A DNA stretch of 36,977 nucleotides from assembly GCA_014879735.1 (NCBI GenBank), contig JACSRN010000090.1, positions 1 through 36,977 on the forward strand, written 5' to 3'. Below, in pieces: positions 8,502 through 17,240 of this stretch; positions within the stretch are counted from its first letter, which is position 1, and each line of letters begins with the position of its first letter. This stretch comes from Paracoccaceae bacterium. Lineage in GTDB: Bacteria; Pseudomonadota; Alphaproteobacteria; Rhodobacterales; Rhodobacteraceae. The translations under genes were made by a program, and so were the position numbers. Under the pieces are notes generated by a model that searched no databases, was not told where the DNA came from, and saw nothing but the letters and a program-made list of their open reading frames with translations.

Positions 8502-9347
8502 TCAGCCCGACAGATCGCGTACCATCATCACCAGGTCATGCTGCACCGGCCGGCCGTCCGCGCCCTGCCGGAACCGCAGGTGCCGCACCAGCGGCCGGAT
8601 GACACGGAAGCCAAGCTTCTGGTAGAACGGCGCCGCGGTCTGCGTGCCGAGGTGGATCGTCCCCACCCCCTCGCGGCGAAGCAGATCCATCATCCGCGCC
8701 GCAAGGGCCAGCCCGGTGCCGGGCGGCAGGCCGGGGACGACGGCGAGAATGGAAATCCAGGCAAACCGGCGGCCGTCCCGCGCATGGACCGACCCGCAGG
8801 CCCCGCCCCTGAGGGTGCCATCCTGGTCCAGCAGACGCAGGGCGAAGGTCGGGCGAATCCTGGGATCGGCCTCGTTCACCGCCTCGATATAGAGGATGCG
8901 GCCGACGGGTCGGCCGGTCACGAGATCGAAGACCGCCGTATGATCGGGGCCGGCCGGCATGTCGAGCGGATCGGCGGCAAAGCCCCGCGCAACCAGCGCA
9001 TCGCCGATCCGGTCGGCCCAGGTCGTCAGGATCACCACCCGGCCATGGGGCGCATCCGCGGCAATGCCGGCAGCCAGCAGCCGGTCCACATATCCCGCCG
9101 GATCGGTCAGGAACGGCAGGCCGGGAACTGCGGTCGCCGCGTCTTCGGTCGTCAGGTCTTCGGTCGTCAGATCTTCCGTCGCCGGATAGTCGATGGTCAC
9201 GTCCGGATTGACACCGAACTCTTTCTCGCGCGTGGCGAACAGCGCGAAAATCTCCTGCGCGGCGGCATCCAGCTGCTCGGCCGATGCCGTGCGCAGCGTC
9301 AGCTCCTGGTAGGAAAGGCGCGAGGCAGTACCGTCCTGGGTTGCCAT
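8502..9347 (-). CDS. GNAT-type acetyltransferase
   Basis: A 281-residue protein whose C-terminal half looks like a GNAT N-acetyltransferase: strand region RFAWISILAVVPGL, then the acetyl-CoA loop GTGLALAARMMDLLRREG, then TAAPFYQKLGFRVI, the typical last motif. The N-terminal half (about 1-150) is not recognisable and contains a short internal repeat (DLTTEDLTTED) encoded by tandem 15-bp units. GGAG five bases before ATG favours the start MATQDG over an upstream Met. The acceptor substrate is unknown. It lies between cobS and a DnaJ-domain gene, all on one strand, with 87 bases to cobS, so co-transcription is possible. Confidence 0.75.
   Translation of the reverse strand: MATQDGTASRLSYQELTLRTASAEQLDAAAQEIFALFATREKEFGVNPDVTIDYPATEDLTTEDLTTEDAATAVPGLPFLTDPAGYVDRLLAAGIAADAPHGRVVILTTWADRIGDALVARGFAADPLDMPAGPDHTAVFDLVTGRPVGRILYIEAVNEADPRIRPTFALRLLDQDGTLRGGACGSVHARDGRRFAWISILAVVPGLPPGTGLALAARMMDLLRREGVGTIHLGTQTAAPFYQKLGFRVIRPLVRHLRFRQGADGRPVQHDLVMMVRDLSG
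9141..9185. repeat. In-frame 15-bp tandem repeat inside the GNAT gene
   Basis: Two identical 15-base units GTCTTCGGTCGTCAG are followed by a third diverged one, all within the GNAT coding region. Because the unit is five codons, copy-number change would lengthen or shorten the DLTTE linker without breaking the frame. Confidence 0.9.
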
Positions 9348-9407
9348 TCCATCTCCATCTTTCCGGGATTGCCCCGACATATCCGGCCGGCCGGGCCGGG
9401 CCGCGGG

Positions 9408-10040
9408 TCAGTCGCGAAAATAGCGGCTGTCCTTGATCTGGTCCCAAGCCCAGACCACCTCTTGCAACTGCTGTTCCTGGCTGCGGTCTCCGCCGTTCAT
9501 GTCAGGGTGAAGGACCTTGATCAGGCCCTTGTAGATCTTGCGGATTTCCGTCTTGGCCATCGTGTCGCGCGCGTCGAGGATCTCCAGCGCCCGCCGCTCG
9601 GTCGGGGGCAGTTTGCGCGTTGCGCCGGTGGCGGGCATCGCGCCGCGGTTCATCGTGGCCTTCTCGCCCAAAATCTCCATCGGGTCGTTCACGCCCATCC
9701 GCGCCCAGGCATTGCCGTCGTCCTTGCGCGAGAACGGCTTGGTCTCGCGGCCCCAGACCCGATCCTTGTCGAGGAACTTCTGGAATTCCTCATCGGTGGT
9801 GCCATTGAAGAAATTCCACTTCAAGTTGTATTCGCGGATATGGTCCTTGCAGAACCAGAAATATTCGTCGAGGAGATCGGGCGATTTCGGCGCACGGAAC
9901 TGGCCGGGCCGGCCGCAGTCGGGATAGTCGCAGGTCTTCCCCGAAACCTCGGGGCCGGTGGCACCACGGCGGCCGGCGGCCTTGCGTTTCTTGTCGGCGG
10001 AAACGCGGAGGTCGAACTCGAAGGGGGGTCGTGCTGCCAT
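9408..10040 (-). CDS. J-domain (DnaJ-like) protein
   Basis: A 210-residue cytosolic protein with its J domain at the C-terminus, the reverse of classical DnaJ: the last 65 residues hold EIRKIYKGLIKVLHPDMNGG with the HPD motif that stimulates Hsp70 ATPase. The N-terminal part has C37 and C42 (KTCDYPDCG) and C64 and H67 (FWFCKDHI), which could bind zinc. This arrangement fits the molecular chaperone-like gene often seen beside cobS in Rhodobacteraceae (my recollection of the family, not tested). The start MAARPPFEFDLR is chosen because the frame further upstream is the antisense of bolA. BolA is transcribed divergently 82 bases away. Confidence 0.9.
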   Translation of the reverse strand: MAARPPFEFDLRVSADKKRKAAGRRGATGPEVSGKTCDYPDCGRPGQFRAPKSPDLLDEYFWFCKDHIREYNLKWNFFNGTTDEEFQKFLDKDRVWGRETKPFSRKDDGNAWARMGVNDPMEILGEKATMNRGAMPATGATRKLPPTERRALEILDARDTMAKTEIRKIYKGLIKVLHPDMNGGDRSQEQQLQEVVWAWDQIKDSRYFRD

Positions 10041-10122
10041 GCTGCTTGGGCCTTTCGGTGCCTTCTCGACTCGGGCGCCCGATTTTAGATGATTCTGCGG
10101 GAGATTGAAGGGGAGGCGTGAC

Positions 10123-10389
10123 ATGACGGCAAAGGCCATGGCGGTAAAGGATGAAATCGAGGCTCGGCTGAACGATGCGTTCCGGCCGTCGGAACTGCGG
10201 GTGGTGAACGAAAGCCACCGCCATGCCGGCCATGCCGGCGACGACGGCTCTGGCGAAAGCCATTTCGCGGTGACGATCCGGGCACCCGAACTGGCAGCGA
10301 TGAGCCGGGTGGCACGGCACCGGGCGGTGATGAAGGCGCTGGGTGACATCCCGGTGCGAATCCACGCGCTGGCGCTGGATATCGGCTGA
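10123..10389 (+). CDS. bolA: BolA family protein
   Basis: An 88-residue BolA-type protein. BolA proteins bind monothiol glutaredoxins and [2Fe-2S] clusters and take part in iron homeostasis and transcription control. The family blocks are visible: LNDAFRPSELRVVNESHRHAGH (positions 14-35), SHFAVTIRAPEL, and the helix RVARHRAVMKALGD, with the invariant C-terminal His in VRIHALALDI. GGGGAGG six bases before the ATG sets the start, six codons inside the longest frame. Divergent from the J-domain gene. Confidence 0.93.
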   Translation: MTAKAMAVKDEIEARLNDAFRPSELRVVNESHRHAGHAGDDGSGESHFAVTIRAPELAAMSRVARHRAVMKALGDIPVRIHALALDIG

Positions 10390-10416
10390 AACGGGGCCGC
10401 GTCCGAGGATTGCCCG

Positions 10417-10458
10417 GGGGGAACTGCGGCGGGGGAACTGCGGCGGGCGGAACTGCGT
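10417..10458. repeat. 14-bp tandem repeat between bolA and the next gene
   Basis: Two identical copies of GGGGGAACTGCGGC and a third imperfect copy lie in the 212-base gap after bolA. The rest of the gap is GC-rich and shows no gene. It looks like slippage; no terminator is apparent here. Confidence 0.85.
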
Positions 10459-10601
10459 CGCGGGGCCGCGGGGGACCCCGCCGCGCCGCCGCAGGCCGTG
10501 CTTGCCGAATCCGCCGGGCCGCTCCACCCTCTGCAGAAGGGGTCGGCGCCGGCGCGCATCGGGTGCGTCGCGGCCGGATTCCGATGGTGGGAGCGTTGTA
10601 G

Positions 10602-11048
10602 ATGAAACTGTCCGAGATGTTTGCAAGCCTGTCGCGCAGTGCGCAGGATCTGGAGCAACGCATGGGCGAATGGGAGAAGGACCTGTCGCAGCGCAGTGCC
10701 GAATGGATGGAGAGCGGCAAGCAGTGGCTGGCCGATGCGCAGAAGCGCGACGACGAGATGACCGCGCAGTTGAAGGGCTATGTCGATCAGGCCAGCGACC
10801 AGGTCAAGGCGCAATGGACCAAGGCCCAGGGCGAATGGGATGCCGAGGTGGTGCGGATCCGCGGCATAGCCGACGGCCTGCGCGCCGATGCCGCGCGGAT
10901 GTCGGCCCGCGAACGCGCCGAATGGTCCGAGGCCTATGCCGCGCAGATGGTGAACTTCGCCCAGAAGATGCAGGAAGAGGCCGGCAAGGCCCTTGCCGAG
11001 GCCGCAGAGGCGCGCGCGCAGGCCGAGGCGGACAAGAAGCCGGGCTGA
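10602..11048 (+). CDS. Small helical (coiled-coil) protein, function unknown
   Basis: A 148-residue protein that appears entirely alpha-helical: no Pro or Cys except the last Pro, few Gly, and alternating charged and hydrophobic residues with many Trp in a regular pattern (GEWEKDLSQRSAEWMESGKQ, then QWTKAQGEWDAEV). The C-terminus is an Ala/Glu helix ending in KKPG. No signal peptide or membrane segment is seen, so it is probably cytosolic. I do not recognise the family; a resemblance to phasin-like or apolipoprotein-like amphipathic proteins is only an impression. It starts 14 bases after a GGGAGCG stretch and ends 16 bases from the convergent purN stop codon. Confidence 0.75.
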   Translation: MKLSEMFASLSRSAQDLEQRMGEWEKDLSQRSAEWMESGKQWLADAQKRDDEMTAQLKGYVDQASDQVKAQWTKAQGEWDAEVVRIRGIADGLRADAARMSARERAEWSEAYAAQMVNFAQKMQEEAGKALAEAAEARAQAEADKKPG

Positions 11049-11064
11049 CAGGCCCGCCGGCCCG

Positions 11065-11655
11065 TCACGGCAGGAGGACCGGCGTCCGGTCCCCTGCCGC
11101 ATAGCGGCGCAGCACGGCCGGATAGAGCCGGTGCTCCATCGTCAGCACCCGTGCGGCCAGCGTGTCTTCGCTGTCGCCGGCCAAGACCGGCACCCGCGCC
11201 TGCCCCAGAAGCGGACCGGCGTCGAGTTCGGCCGTCACCTCGTGCACGGTGCAGCCGGCCTGGGCATCGCCGGCGGCCAGCGCCCGGGCATGGGTATGAA
11301 GCCCGGGATATTTCGGCAGAAGCGAGGGGTGGATGTTCAGCATCCGCCCCTGGAACCGGGCAACGAAGCCAGGCGTCAGCACGCGCATGAAACCGGCAAG
11401 GCACAGGATATCGGGTTGGGCGGCGTCGATATGGCGCAGGAGTTCGGCCTCGAAGGCGGTTCGGTCGCCGCCGAAGGGCCGATGATCCACCGCCGCCGTC
11501 GCCACCCCCAGCGCCGCGGCCCGCGCCAGCCCCGCCGCCGCTGGATCATTGGCGGCCACCAGCACCGCCCGCGCCGGGTGATCCGCGGTCATCGACCGCA
11601 GAAGCGCCAGCATGTTCGATCCGCCCCCCGAAATCAGGACGGCCACCCGTTTCAC
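11065..11655 (-). CDS. purN: Phosphoribosylglycinamide formyltransferase
   Basis: Uses 10-formyltetrahydrofolate to formylate GAR in the third step of purine synthesis. The 196-residue protein shows the N-terminal nucleotide loop [10 protein letters not shown], the catalytic [20 protein letters not shown] block with the active-site His, and the [17 protein letters not shown] motif with the catalytic Asp. The start is a GTG whose last two bases overlap the TGA of purM (GTGA), so translation is coupled to purM as is normal for this pair. Confidence 0.96.
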   Translation of the reverse strand: MKRVAVLISGGGSNMLALLRSMTADHPARAVLVAANDPAAAGLARAAALGVATAAVDHRPFGGDRTAFEAELLRHIDAAQPDILCLAGFMRVLTPGFVARFQGRMLNIHPSLLPKYPGLHTHARALAAGDAQAGCTVHEVTAELDAGPLLGQARVPVLAGDSEDTLAARVLTMEHRLYPAVLRRYAAGDRTPVLLP

Positions 11656-12737
11656 AGCAAGGCGCCCTTGTAGATCACCGTGGTGCCCTCGGCCGTGGCC
11701 GGCACGATCCGGCCGAGGCGGGCCACGGTCTCGCCGGCTTCGGCCAGAAGTTTCTCGATCTCGTCGGCGCGGTTCGGCTCGACCGCAAGGACCATGCCGA
11801 TGCCGCAGTTGAAGGTCTTCAGAAGCTCGCTTTCCACCATGTTCGCAGTGGCCGCCAGCCAGCGGAAAACCGGCGGCAGGGCCCAGGCCGACAGGTCGAT
11901 CTCGCAGGCCAGCCCGCCGTCCGCGGTGGCGGCCGGCAGGATGCGCGGTGGGTTTTCCGTCAGCCCGCCGCCGGTGATATGCGCCAGACCGTGGACCCCG
12001 CCCGCACGGATCGCCGCCAGCGCCGGCCGGACATAAAGCCGGGTCGGTGCCAGCAGCGCGGCACCGAGTGTGCCCTCGCCCCAGGGACAAGGCGCATCCC
12101 AGCTCAGGCCCGAAAGCTCCACCACCTTGCGGACGAAGGAATAGCCGTTGGAATGGATGCCGTTCGAGGTCAGGCCCAGCAGCACATCGTCCAGCGCCAC
12201 GCCCCTGGGCAGATCGCCCCCCCGCTCCATCGCGCCGACGGCAAAACCGGCAAGGTCAAAGTCGCCATGGGCATACATGCCCGGCATCTCGGCGGTCTCG
12301 CCGCCGATCAGCGCCGCCCCAGAGGCCGCGCAGCCCAGCGCAATGCCTTCGATGATGCGGGCGGCCTGATCGACCTCCAGCTTGCCGGTGGCGAAATAAT
12401 CCAGGAAGAACAAGGGTTCTGCCCCTTGGCAGACCAGATCGTTGACGCACATCGCAACCAGGTCGATGCCGATCGTGTCCAGAATGCCGGTGTCGATGGC
12501 GATGCGCAGCTTGGTGCCCACGCCATCGGTCGCGGCCACCAGAACCGGATCGGAATAGCCCGCGGCCTTCAGGTCGAACAGCGCGCCAAAGCCGCCAAGC
12601 CCGCCCATCGTGCCGGCCCGGTCGGTCGCCCGGGCCGCCGGCTTGATCCGGTCGACCAGCCGGTTGCCGGCGTCGATGTCGACCCCCGCCGCCGCATAGG
12701 TCAGCCCAGTCTGCCCGCCATCCTTGCCCCTGCCCAT
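11652..12737 (-). CDS. purM: Phosphoribosylformylglycinamidine cyclo-ligase (AIR synthetase)
   Basis: ATP-dependent ring closure of FGAM to AIR, the fifth step of purine synthesis. The 361-residue protein carries [20 protein letters not shown] at the start (the flexible ATP loop), [13 protein letters not shown], the [19 protein letters not shown] core, [12 protein letters not shown] and [16 protein letters not shown]. It is slightly longer than most homologues because of an N-terminal extension [12 protein letters not shown] eight bases before the ATG supports this start. Overlaps purN by four bases and is divergent from the lipid kinase gene. Confidence 0.96.
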   Translation of the reverse strand: MGRGKDGGQTGLTYAAAGVDIDAGNRLVDRIKPAARATDRAGTMGGLGGFGALFDLKAAGYSDPVLVAATDGVGTKLRIAIDTGILDTIGIDLVAMCVNDLVCQGAEPLFFLDYFATGKLEVDQAARIIEGIALGCAASGAALIGGETAEMPGMYAHGDFDLAGFAVGAMERGGDLPRGVALDDVLLGLTSNGIHSNGYSFVRKVVELSGLSWDAPCPWGEGTLGAALLAPTRLYVRPALAAIRAGGVHGLAHITGGGLTENPPRILPAATADGGLACEIDLSAWALPPVFRWLAATANMVESELLKTFNCGIGMVLAVEPNRADEIEKLLAEAGETVARLGRIVPATAEGTTVIYKGALL

Positions 12738-12866
12738 CGCCCGATCTCCGCTGGCCGCCGCTTTGCGGCCCCCATACGCGCTTTGGCGCGCGCGCGCAAC
12801 AAAACGCGGGGGGCGCGGAACCCGCTGTCCCGCCGGGCGTTGCCCCGGGGATCCGACGGAGCCGAG

Positions 12867-13778
12867 ATGATCGCCGAACCGATTGCCATTCTTGCCAATG
12901 CCGGTTCGGGCCGGAGGGGCGCCGCGCGCATCGCCGAACTGGTGCGACCCTTCGCTGCGGCCGGCCTCGGGGTCGAGATCCGCCGGATCGACCGGGGCCA
13001 CCGCCTGCCAGACGAGGCCCGGCGGCTGCGCGACGCCGGCTTCGGCACCGTCATTGCCGCCGGGGGCGATGGCACGGTGACGGCGGTGGCCCAGGCCCTG
13101 GCGGGAACCGATACCGTGCTGGGCGTATTGCCGCTGGGAACCTTCAACTTCTTTGCCCGCAGCATCGGCCTGCCGCCGACCCCGGATGCCGCGGCGGCGG
13201 CCCTGATCGGCGGCCGCGCCCAGGCGCTGGATCTGGCCGAGGTGAACGGAAAGGTCTTTCTCAACAACGCCAGCCTCGGGCTGTATCCCGCCATGCTGGC
13301 CGACCGCGAGCAGGCCTATGCCCGCTGGGGCCGGTCGCGCCTTGCCGCCTATTGGTCGGCGCTGCGCACGCTTGTCACCTATGACCGGAGCAGCGATCTG
13401 CGGCTGACGGTCGACGGCCGGACCGCCCGGGTCCGGAGCCCGATGGTCTTCGTGGCGGCCAATGCCTATCAGCTCGACCAGTACGGGCTGGAGGAAGGCG
13501 CAGAGATCGTGCGCCAGGGGCGGCTGGCGCTATATATCGCAAAGGATGCGAAGGGGCTGAAGATGCTGCGCTTTGCCACGCGGATGGTGCTGCGCAGCGC
13601 AAGGCCCTGGCAGGAATTCCTGCTGTCCTCGGGGCAGGAGATCACCATCGAGACCCGCGCGCCGCGCCGGACGGTGGCGCGCGACGGCGAACGCGGGCGG
13701 CTGTCGACGCCGCTGCATTTCCGCCTGCGGCCCGGCGCGCTGAAGGTGATCGTGCCGCAGGGCGGCGGCCAGGGATGA
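12867..13778 (+). CDS. Diacylglycerol/sphingosine kinase-like lipid kinase
   Basis: A 303-residue DAGK catalytic-fold protein (YegS/DgkB relatives), which phosphorylate lipid acceptors from ATP at the inner membrane face. Visible motifs are the N-terminal [11 protein letters not shown], the ATP-binding GGDGT (66-70), and LGTFNFFAR (90-98) corresponding to the GTxNDFA element; the usual Asp in NDFA is Phe here. The C-terminal beta-sandwich domain follows. ATG at MIAEPIAIL is preceded by GACGGAGCCGAG, a weak ribosome-binding site. It runs directly into a metallophosphoesterase gene 19 bases on, so the two are probably one operon. The lipid substrate is not readable. Confidence 0.85.
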   Translation: MIAEPIAILANAGSGRRGAARIAELVRPFAAAGLGVEIRRIDRGHRLPDEARRLRDAGFGTVIAAGGDGTVTAVAQALAGTDTVLGVLPLGTFNFFARSIGLPPTPDAAAAALIGGRAQALDLAEVNGKVFLNNASLGLYPAMLADREQAYARWGRSRLAAYWSALRTLVTYDRSSDLRLTVDGRTARVRSPMVFVAANAYQLDQYGLEEGAEIVRQGRLALYIAKDAKGLKMLRFATRMVLRSARPWQEFLLSSGQEITIETRAPRRTVARDGERGRLSTPLHFRLRPGALKVIVPQGGGQG

Positions 13779-13797
13779 CCCCGGCGATGGCCCACCG

Positions 13798-14655
13798 ATG
13801 ACGACGGCCCGTCTCCTCCACCTTTCCGACCTGCATTTCGGCCGGGACAATCCGGCGCTGGTTCCGGCGCTGGTCGCGACGGCACAGGCGCTGGCACCCG
13901 ACCTGACGGTGATTTCCGGCGATCTGACCCAGCGGGCGCGGCGGCAGCAATATGCCGCCGCTGCCGCGCTGATTGCAGCACTGCCCGGGCCGGTCCTGGC
14001 GGTGCCCGGCAATCATGACCTGCCGCTCTGGAACGCCCTCGCCCGGTTCTTCACCCCCTGGCGGGCCTGGACGCGGGGCCTGGCGCTGCCGCTCGAGCCT
14101 TCGGCCGAAACCGCCGGCCTGCGTGTGGCCGGCATGAACACCGCCGATCCCTTCGCCTGGGAGCGCGGGCGCATCCGCATCGCATCGCTTGACCGCGCCT
14201 GCGCGCTGCTGTCGACGGCACGACCCGGGCAGTTGCGGGTGGTGGCGCTGCATCATCCGCTGGCGATGCCCCCCGGCACCGGCAAGACGGCGATGGTGGG
14301 CGCGGCCGAGGCCGGCGAGGCCCTGGCCGATGCCGGGGCCGACATCCTGCTCTGCGGCCACCTGCACCAATGGGCCGCCGGTCCCCAGACCCTGCGCGAG
14401 GGCGGCCGCGCCATGCTCTGCATCCAGGGTGGAACCACGCTGTCGACCCGGCTGCGGGGCGAGGAGAACGATTTCAACCTGATCGAACATGCCGCCGGTA
14501 CCGTGACGGTGACGCGCTACGCCAGCGCTGCAGGCCGCAGGCAGTTCACGCCCGTCAGTACGGCCCGGTTCCGCCAGGAAAACCCGGCCCGCGGCTGGGC
14601 ACCGCTGCCGCCGGCCAACCCCGACATCCGCCCGCCCGCCGGTAAAACCCTTTGA
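13798..14655 (+). CDS. Calcineurin-type metallophosphoesterase
   Basis: A 285-residue phosphoesterase with the full dimetal motif set: LLHLSDLHFG (D11, H13), VISGDLTQRA (D42), VPGNHD (N72, H73, D74), VALHHPLA and CGHLHQW. The compact form resembles the cyclic-nucleotide or lipid phosphodiesterases of this superfamily (CpdA, LpxH, YkuE); the LpxH call is unsafe. No signal peptide, so cytosolic. Downstream of the lipid kinase gene in the same direction, which hints at turnover of a phospholipid or nucleotide signal. The next feature, 42 bases on, is a tRNA gene. Confidence 0.88.
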   Translation: MTTARLLHLSDLHFGRDNPALVPALVATAQALAPDLTVISGDLTQRARRQQYAAAAALIAALPGPVLAVPGNHDLPLWNALARFFTPWRAWTRGLALPLEPSAETAGLRVAGMNTADPFAWERGRIRIASLDRACALLSTARPGQLRVVALHHPLAMPPGTGKTAMVGAAEAGEALADAGADILLCGHLHQWAAGPQTLREGGRAMLCIQGGTTLSTRLRGEENDFNLIEHAAGTVTVTRYASAAGRRQFTPVSTARFRQENPARGWAPLPPANPDIRPPAGKTL

Positions 14656-14697
14656 CGCCGCCGGCATATCTGCTAGGCCAAGCCAGCGGCACGCCGC

Positions 14698-14773
14698 GGG
14701 CCTGTAGCTCAATGGTCAGAGCAGGGCGCTCATAACGCCTTGGTTGGGGGTTCGAGTCCCTCCGGGCCTACCA
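14698..14773 (+). tRNA. tRNA-Ile(CAU), lysidine-modified type
   Basis: A complete 76-base cloverleaf with encoded CCA. Acceptor GGGCCTG pairs with CGGGCCT (two G-U pairs); D arm GCTC...GAGC; anticodon arm GGGCG-CTCATAA-CGCCT gives anticodon CAT; T arm GGGGG-TTCGAGT-CCCTC. CAT anticodons belong to initiator Met, elongator Met or Ile2. A paired first base excludes the initiator, and the AGCAGG...CTCATAA...TTGGT context matches my memory of tRNA-Ile2, whose C34 is converted to lysidine by TilS to read AUA. Elongator Met remains possible. Confidence 0.85.
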
Positions 14774-15671
14774 TATTTCACCCGCCAGCGTTTCGGATCG
14801 AAGAGCATCCGCCTGAAAGCGGGGGTTTCCGGCTCCGCCGCGATATCTCCGCTGCGGTCAGGGTCCTGCGGCAGGATGCTTGTTGCTTGCGTACTGCCGG
14901 GGGGGCGGGGTGCGGTGGCGGGTGCGCCGCGCCACCCGATCCACCGCGCGGGCGGCAGGCGCAAGGCGATGCGGCGGGGGGCTCGCGGCCGGGCCGATGG
15001 TCCAATGGGCTTCTACCGGCCAGATCGCGACGGATCCGGGCTCTGCCCGCCCGGATCGCGGCCGATCCGGACAAAGGGGCGGCGGATCCTCCGCGATCCG
15101 AATGACAACCGGAACCGTCCTGCACATCACGCGAAAGCGGTTTTTCGGAGTTTGCACATTCTGGCCCGCGGCCTTCCGAGCGGTTGCGGGAGGAAACGGC
15201 ACCCGACTGCCCTGCCCCGCCTGGCACCGCGCGCGCCCCCGGGGGCGAGGCATCGCGCCGGATAAGCCGGCCGTTTGCCGCGGATCGGGCCGCCGCGAAA
15301 CCTCTTGCCACGAAGGGGGTCGCGGCAATATTCTCTGGTCATCCGATGCAGGGAATTTTTGCCTGGAATTGCCGACCGTCCGCCGCGAAATGCGGGGCTT
15401 TCCCTTCGACGACCCCAGATCGCAGCAGCACATTCAGGAGGGCCAGAGACCGCATCCCCTGCGGGCATGATGCCATCCAGATCCGGAAACCTGCCGCGCG
15501 ACGGCACGGGACAAGGCGTTGCACCCGCCGTTTCGCTACGGGGCGGGAATGTGGCCGCGGCTGCATCGGCGCATTCCCGCAACAGATCCGGCCCTGACCG
15601 CATCCCCGGTTCCGGTAACAGGATATTAACCCTGTTCCCCGATGCTCATCTTCATTCCGAAGGAAGAGGCC
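14774..15671. other. 898-base stretch without a recognisable gene
   Basis: Between tRNA-Ile and the solute-binding protein gene. The reading frames that stay open here are composition artefacts: they run in several frames at once, are Arg/Pro/Gly/Ala-rich and have no ribosome-binding sites. Landmarks are a small hairpin CGCGAAAGCG followed by GTTTTT (15130-15145), which might end a short plus-strand transcript, and an inverted repeat with an AT-rich loop close to the next gene. Being beside a tRNA, it is a plausible scar of past integration, but I see no integrase or repeat of the tRNA end. Confidence 0.55.
15617..15636. promoter_or_regulatory. Inverted repeat upstream of the solute-binding protein gene
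   Basis: AACAGG and CCTGTT form a 6-bp dyad around ATATTAAC, the most AT-rich spot in this gap, 36 bases before the start codon of the solute-binding protein gene. The placement fits an operator overlapping the promoter or leader of the sensor operon. No confident -35/-10 pair can be named. Confidence 0.4.
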
Positions 15672-17240
15672 ATGACGGTCTTTCGCATCTTCGCCCTTGT
15701 TCTTGCACTGGTTGGCCCGCCGGTCCGGGCCGAAACCACCGTGATCGAAGCTCTGACCGATCTGAACGTGAATTTCGATCCGGTCTATTCCAGCAATGTC
15801 AGCAGCCCCGTCCTGATCGACAGCCTGTTCGACACGCTGGTGGCCTGGGATGTCGAGGGCGATCTGTTGCCCGCGCAGGCCGACCGCTGGGAGATCTCGC
15901 CCGACGGGCTGGTCTATACCTTCCATCTCGGCTCCGGCAACCGCTGGACCGATGGCGCGCCGGTGGTCGCCGAGGATTTCGTCACCGCCTTCCGCCGCTT
16001 CGTCGACCCCGCGACCGACGATCTGACCGTGCTGCGCTACCTGCTCGATCCGGTGGTCAATGCCATCGACATCGCCGCGGGCAAGCGGCCACCCGCCGAC
16101 CTGGGCGTACGCGCCCTGGACGAGCATACGCTGGAGATCACGCTCACCTCCCCCACCAGCTATTTCACCGAGATCCTGGCCCAGCCCGCGCTGTCGGCCG
16201 TGCCCACCCATGTCCTGGCCCAGGGCGAGGACGGGTGGACCGCACCCGACCGGATGGTGACGAACGGCCCCTACCGGCTGGAATCCTCGGAACCCGGACG
16301 GGTGACGATGGTGCGCAATCCCGATTTCCACATCCCGCCCGAACCCGACCGCATCGAACTGATCTTCGTCGACGATACCGCCGAACTGATGCGGCTGCTT
16401 GCCAGCAACAAGGTCGATATCGTGCTGTCCCTGCCGCAGAAGGCCGTCGCGGCGCTGCGCAGCGGCGCCTGGATCAAGACGATCGAGGTCGAGGCGAGTC
16501 CGGCCACCACCTATCTGTCGATCAACACCGCAAGACCGCTACTCAACGACCTCCGGGTCCGCCAGGCGCTGGATCTTGTCATCGACCGCGCGGCGCTCAA
16601 CCAGGCGCAGGACGAATATGCCGGGGTGGTTGCAACCTCCTTTACCTCGCCCACGCTTTTCATCCATGTGCCGCCGCCGGGCCAGCCAGACCTGCCGCCT
16701 TATCCCGAACGGGTGGAGCAGGCCCGTGCCTTGCTGGCCGAGGCCGGCTTCAACGCAGGCAACCCCCTGCAACTGATGCTGATGCGCCGCGCCTCCAGCC
16801 CGCAAAGCAGCGCCGCCTTCGTCGGCATCCGCGCGATGCTGGGCCAGCTTCCGGTCGAGGTCACCACCCTGGAGCCGGATCGCGACGAACTTCTGCGCCG
16901 GCTGCACATCGGCGAGTTCGACCTTGCGGTGCTGACCTGGCAGGGCGACTACAACGACCCGATGACATTCCTCGCCCTGTTCCGTGCCGGCGGGTTCGCC
17001 AATTTCTCGGCCTGGGTGAACCCGGAATACCAGCGCCTTCTGGACGAGGCGCTTCGGGTCACGGACAAGGCTGCGCGCGAGGAGATCTATCTGCGCATGG
17101 AGGCGCTGATCCGCACGGAGATTCCGGTTATCCCGCTGCGCCACAGCGCAATTTCGATCGTTTCGTCGCGTCATCTGCTGATGCCGAAACTTGTCAACGG
17201 CATCATCTATCCAAGGTTGGTGCGTTTTCGGGATGGCTGA
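15672..17240 (+). CDS. Peptide-type ABC solute-binding protein (OppA/DppA family)
   Basis: A 522-residue periplasmic protein of solute-binding family 5. A Sec signal peptide (MTVFRIFALVLALVGPPVRA, cleavage before ETT) has no lipobox, so the mature protein is soluble. The family features are present: early VIEALTDLNVNFDPVYSSN, WEISPDGLVYTFHL near residue 75, NGPYRLESSEPGRVTMVRNP, and a C-terminal ALIRTEIPVIPLRH block. Members bind oligopeptides, opines, nickel or other ligands. AGGAAGAGG before the inner ATG and the signal peptide decide the start. No permease or ATPase gene follows; instead the stop codon overlaps the start of a hybrid histidine kinase, suggesting that this protein presents a ligand to the kinase rather than to a transporter. 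Confidence 0.93.
   Translation: MTVFRIFALVLALVGPPVRAETTVIEALTDLNVNFDPVYSSNVSSPVLIDSLFDTLVAWDVEGDLLPAQADRWEISPDGLVYTFHLGSGNRWTDGAPVVAEDFVTAFRRFVDPATDDLTVLRYLLDPVVNAIDIAAGKRPPADLGVRALDEHTLEITLTSPTSYFTEILAQPALSAVPTHVLAQGEDGWTAPDRMVTNGPYRLESSEPGRVTMVRNPDFHIPPEPDRIELIFVDDTAELMRLLASNKVDIVLSLPQKAVAALRSGAWIKTIEVEASPATTYLSINTARPLLNDLRVRQALDLVIDRAALNQAQDEYAGVVATSFTSPTLFIHVPPPGQPDLPPYPERVEQARALLAEAGFNAGNPLQLMLMRRASSPQSSAAFVGIRAMLGQLPVEVTTLEPDRDELLRRLHIGEFDLAVLTWQGDYNDPMTFLALFRAGGFANFSAWVNPEYQRLLDEALRVTDKAAREEIYLRMEALIRTEIPVIPLRHSAISIVSSRHLLMPKLVNGIIYPRLVRFRDG

Noticed and set aside
14698-14773. Initiator tRNA-Met
   Set aside because: The first base is paired, and the anticodon stem lacks the three G-C pairs in the initiator arrangement; Ile2 fits better, though elongator Met is not excluded.
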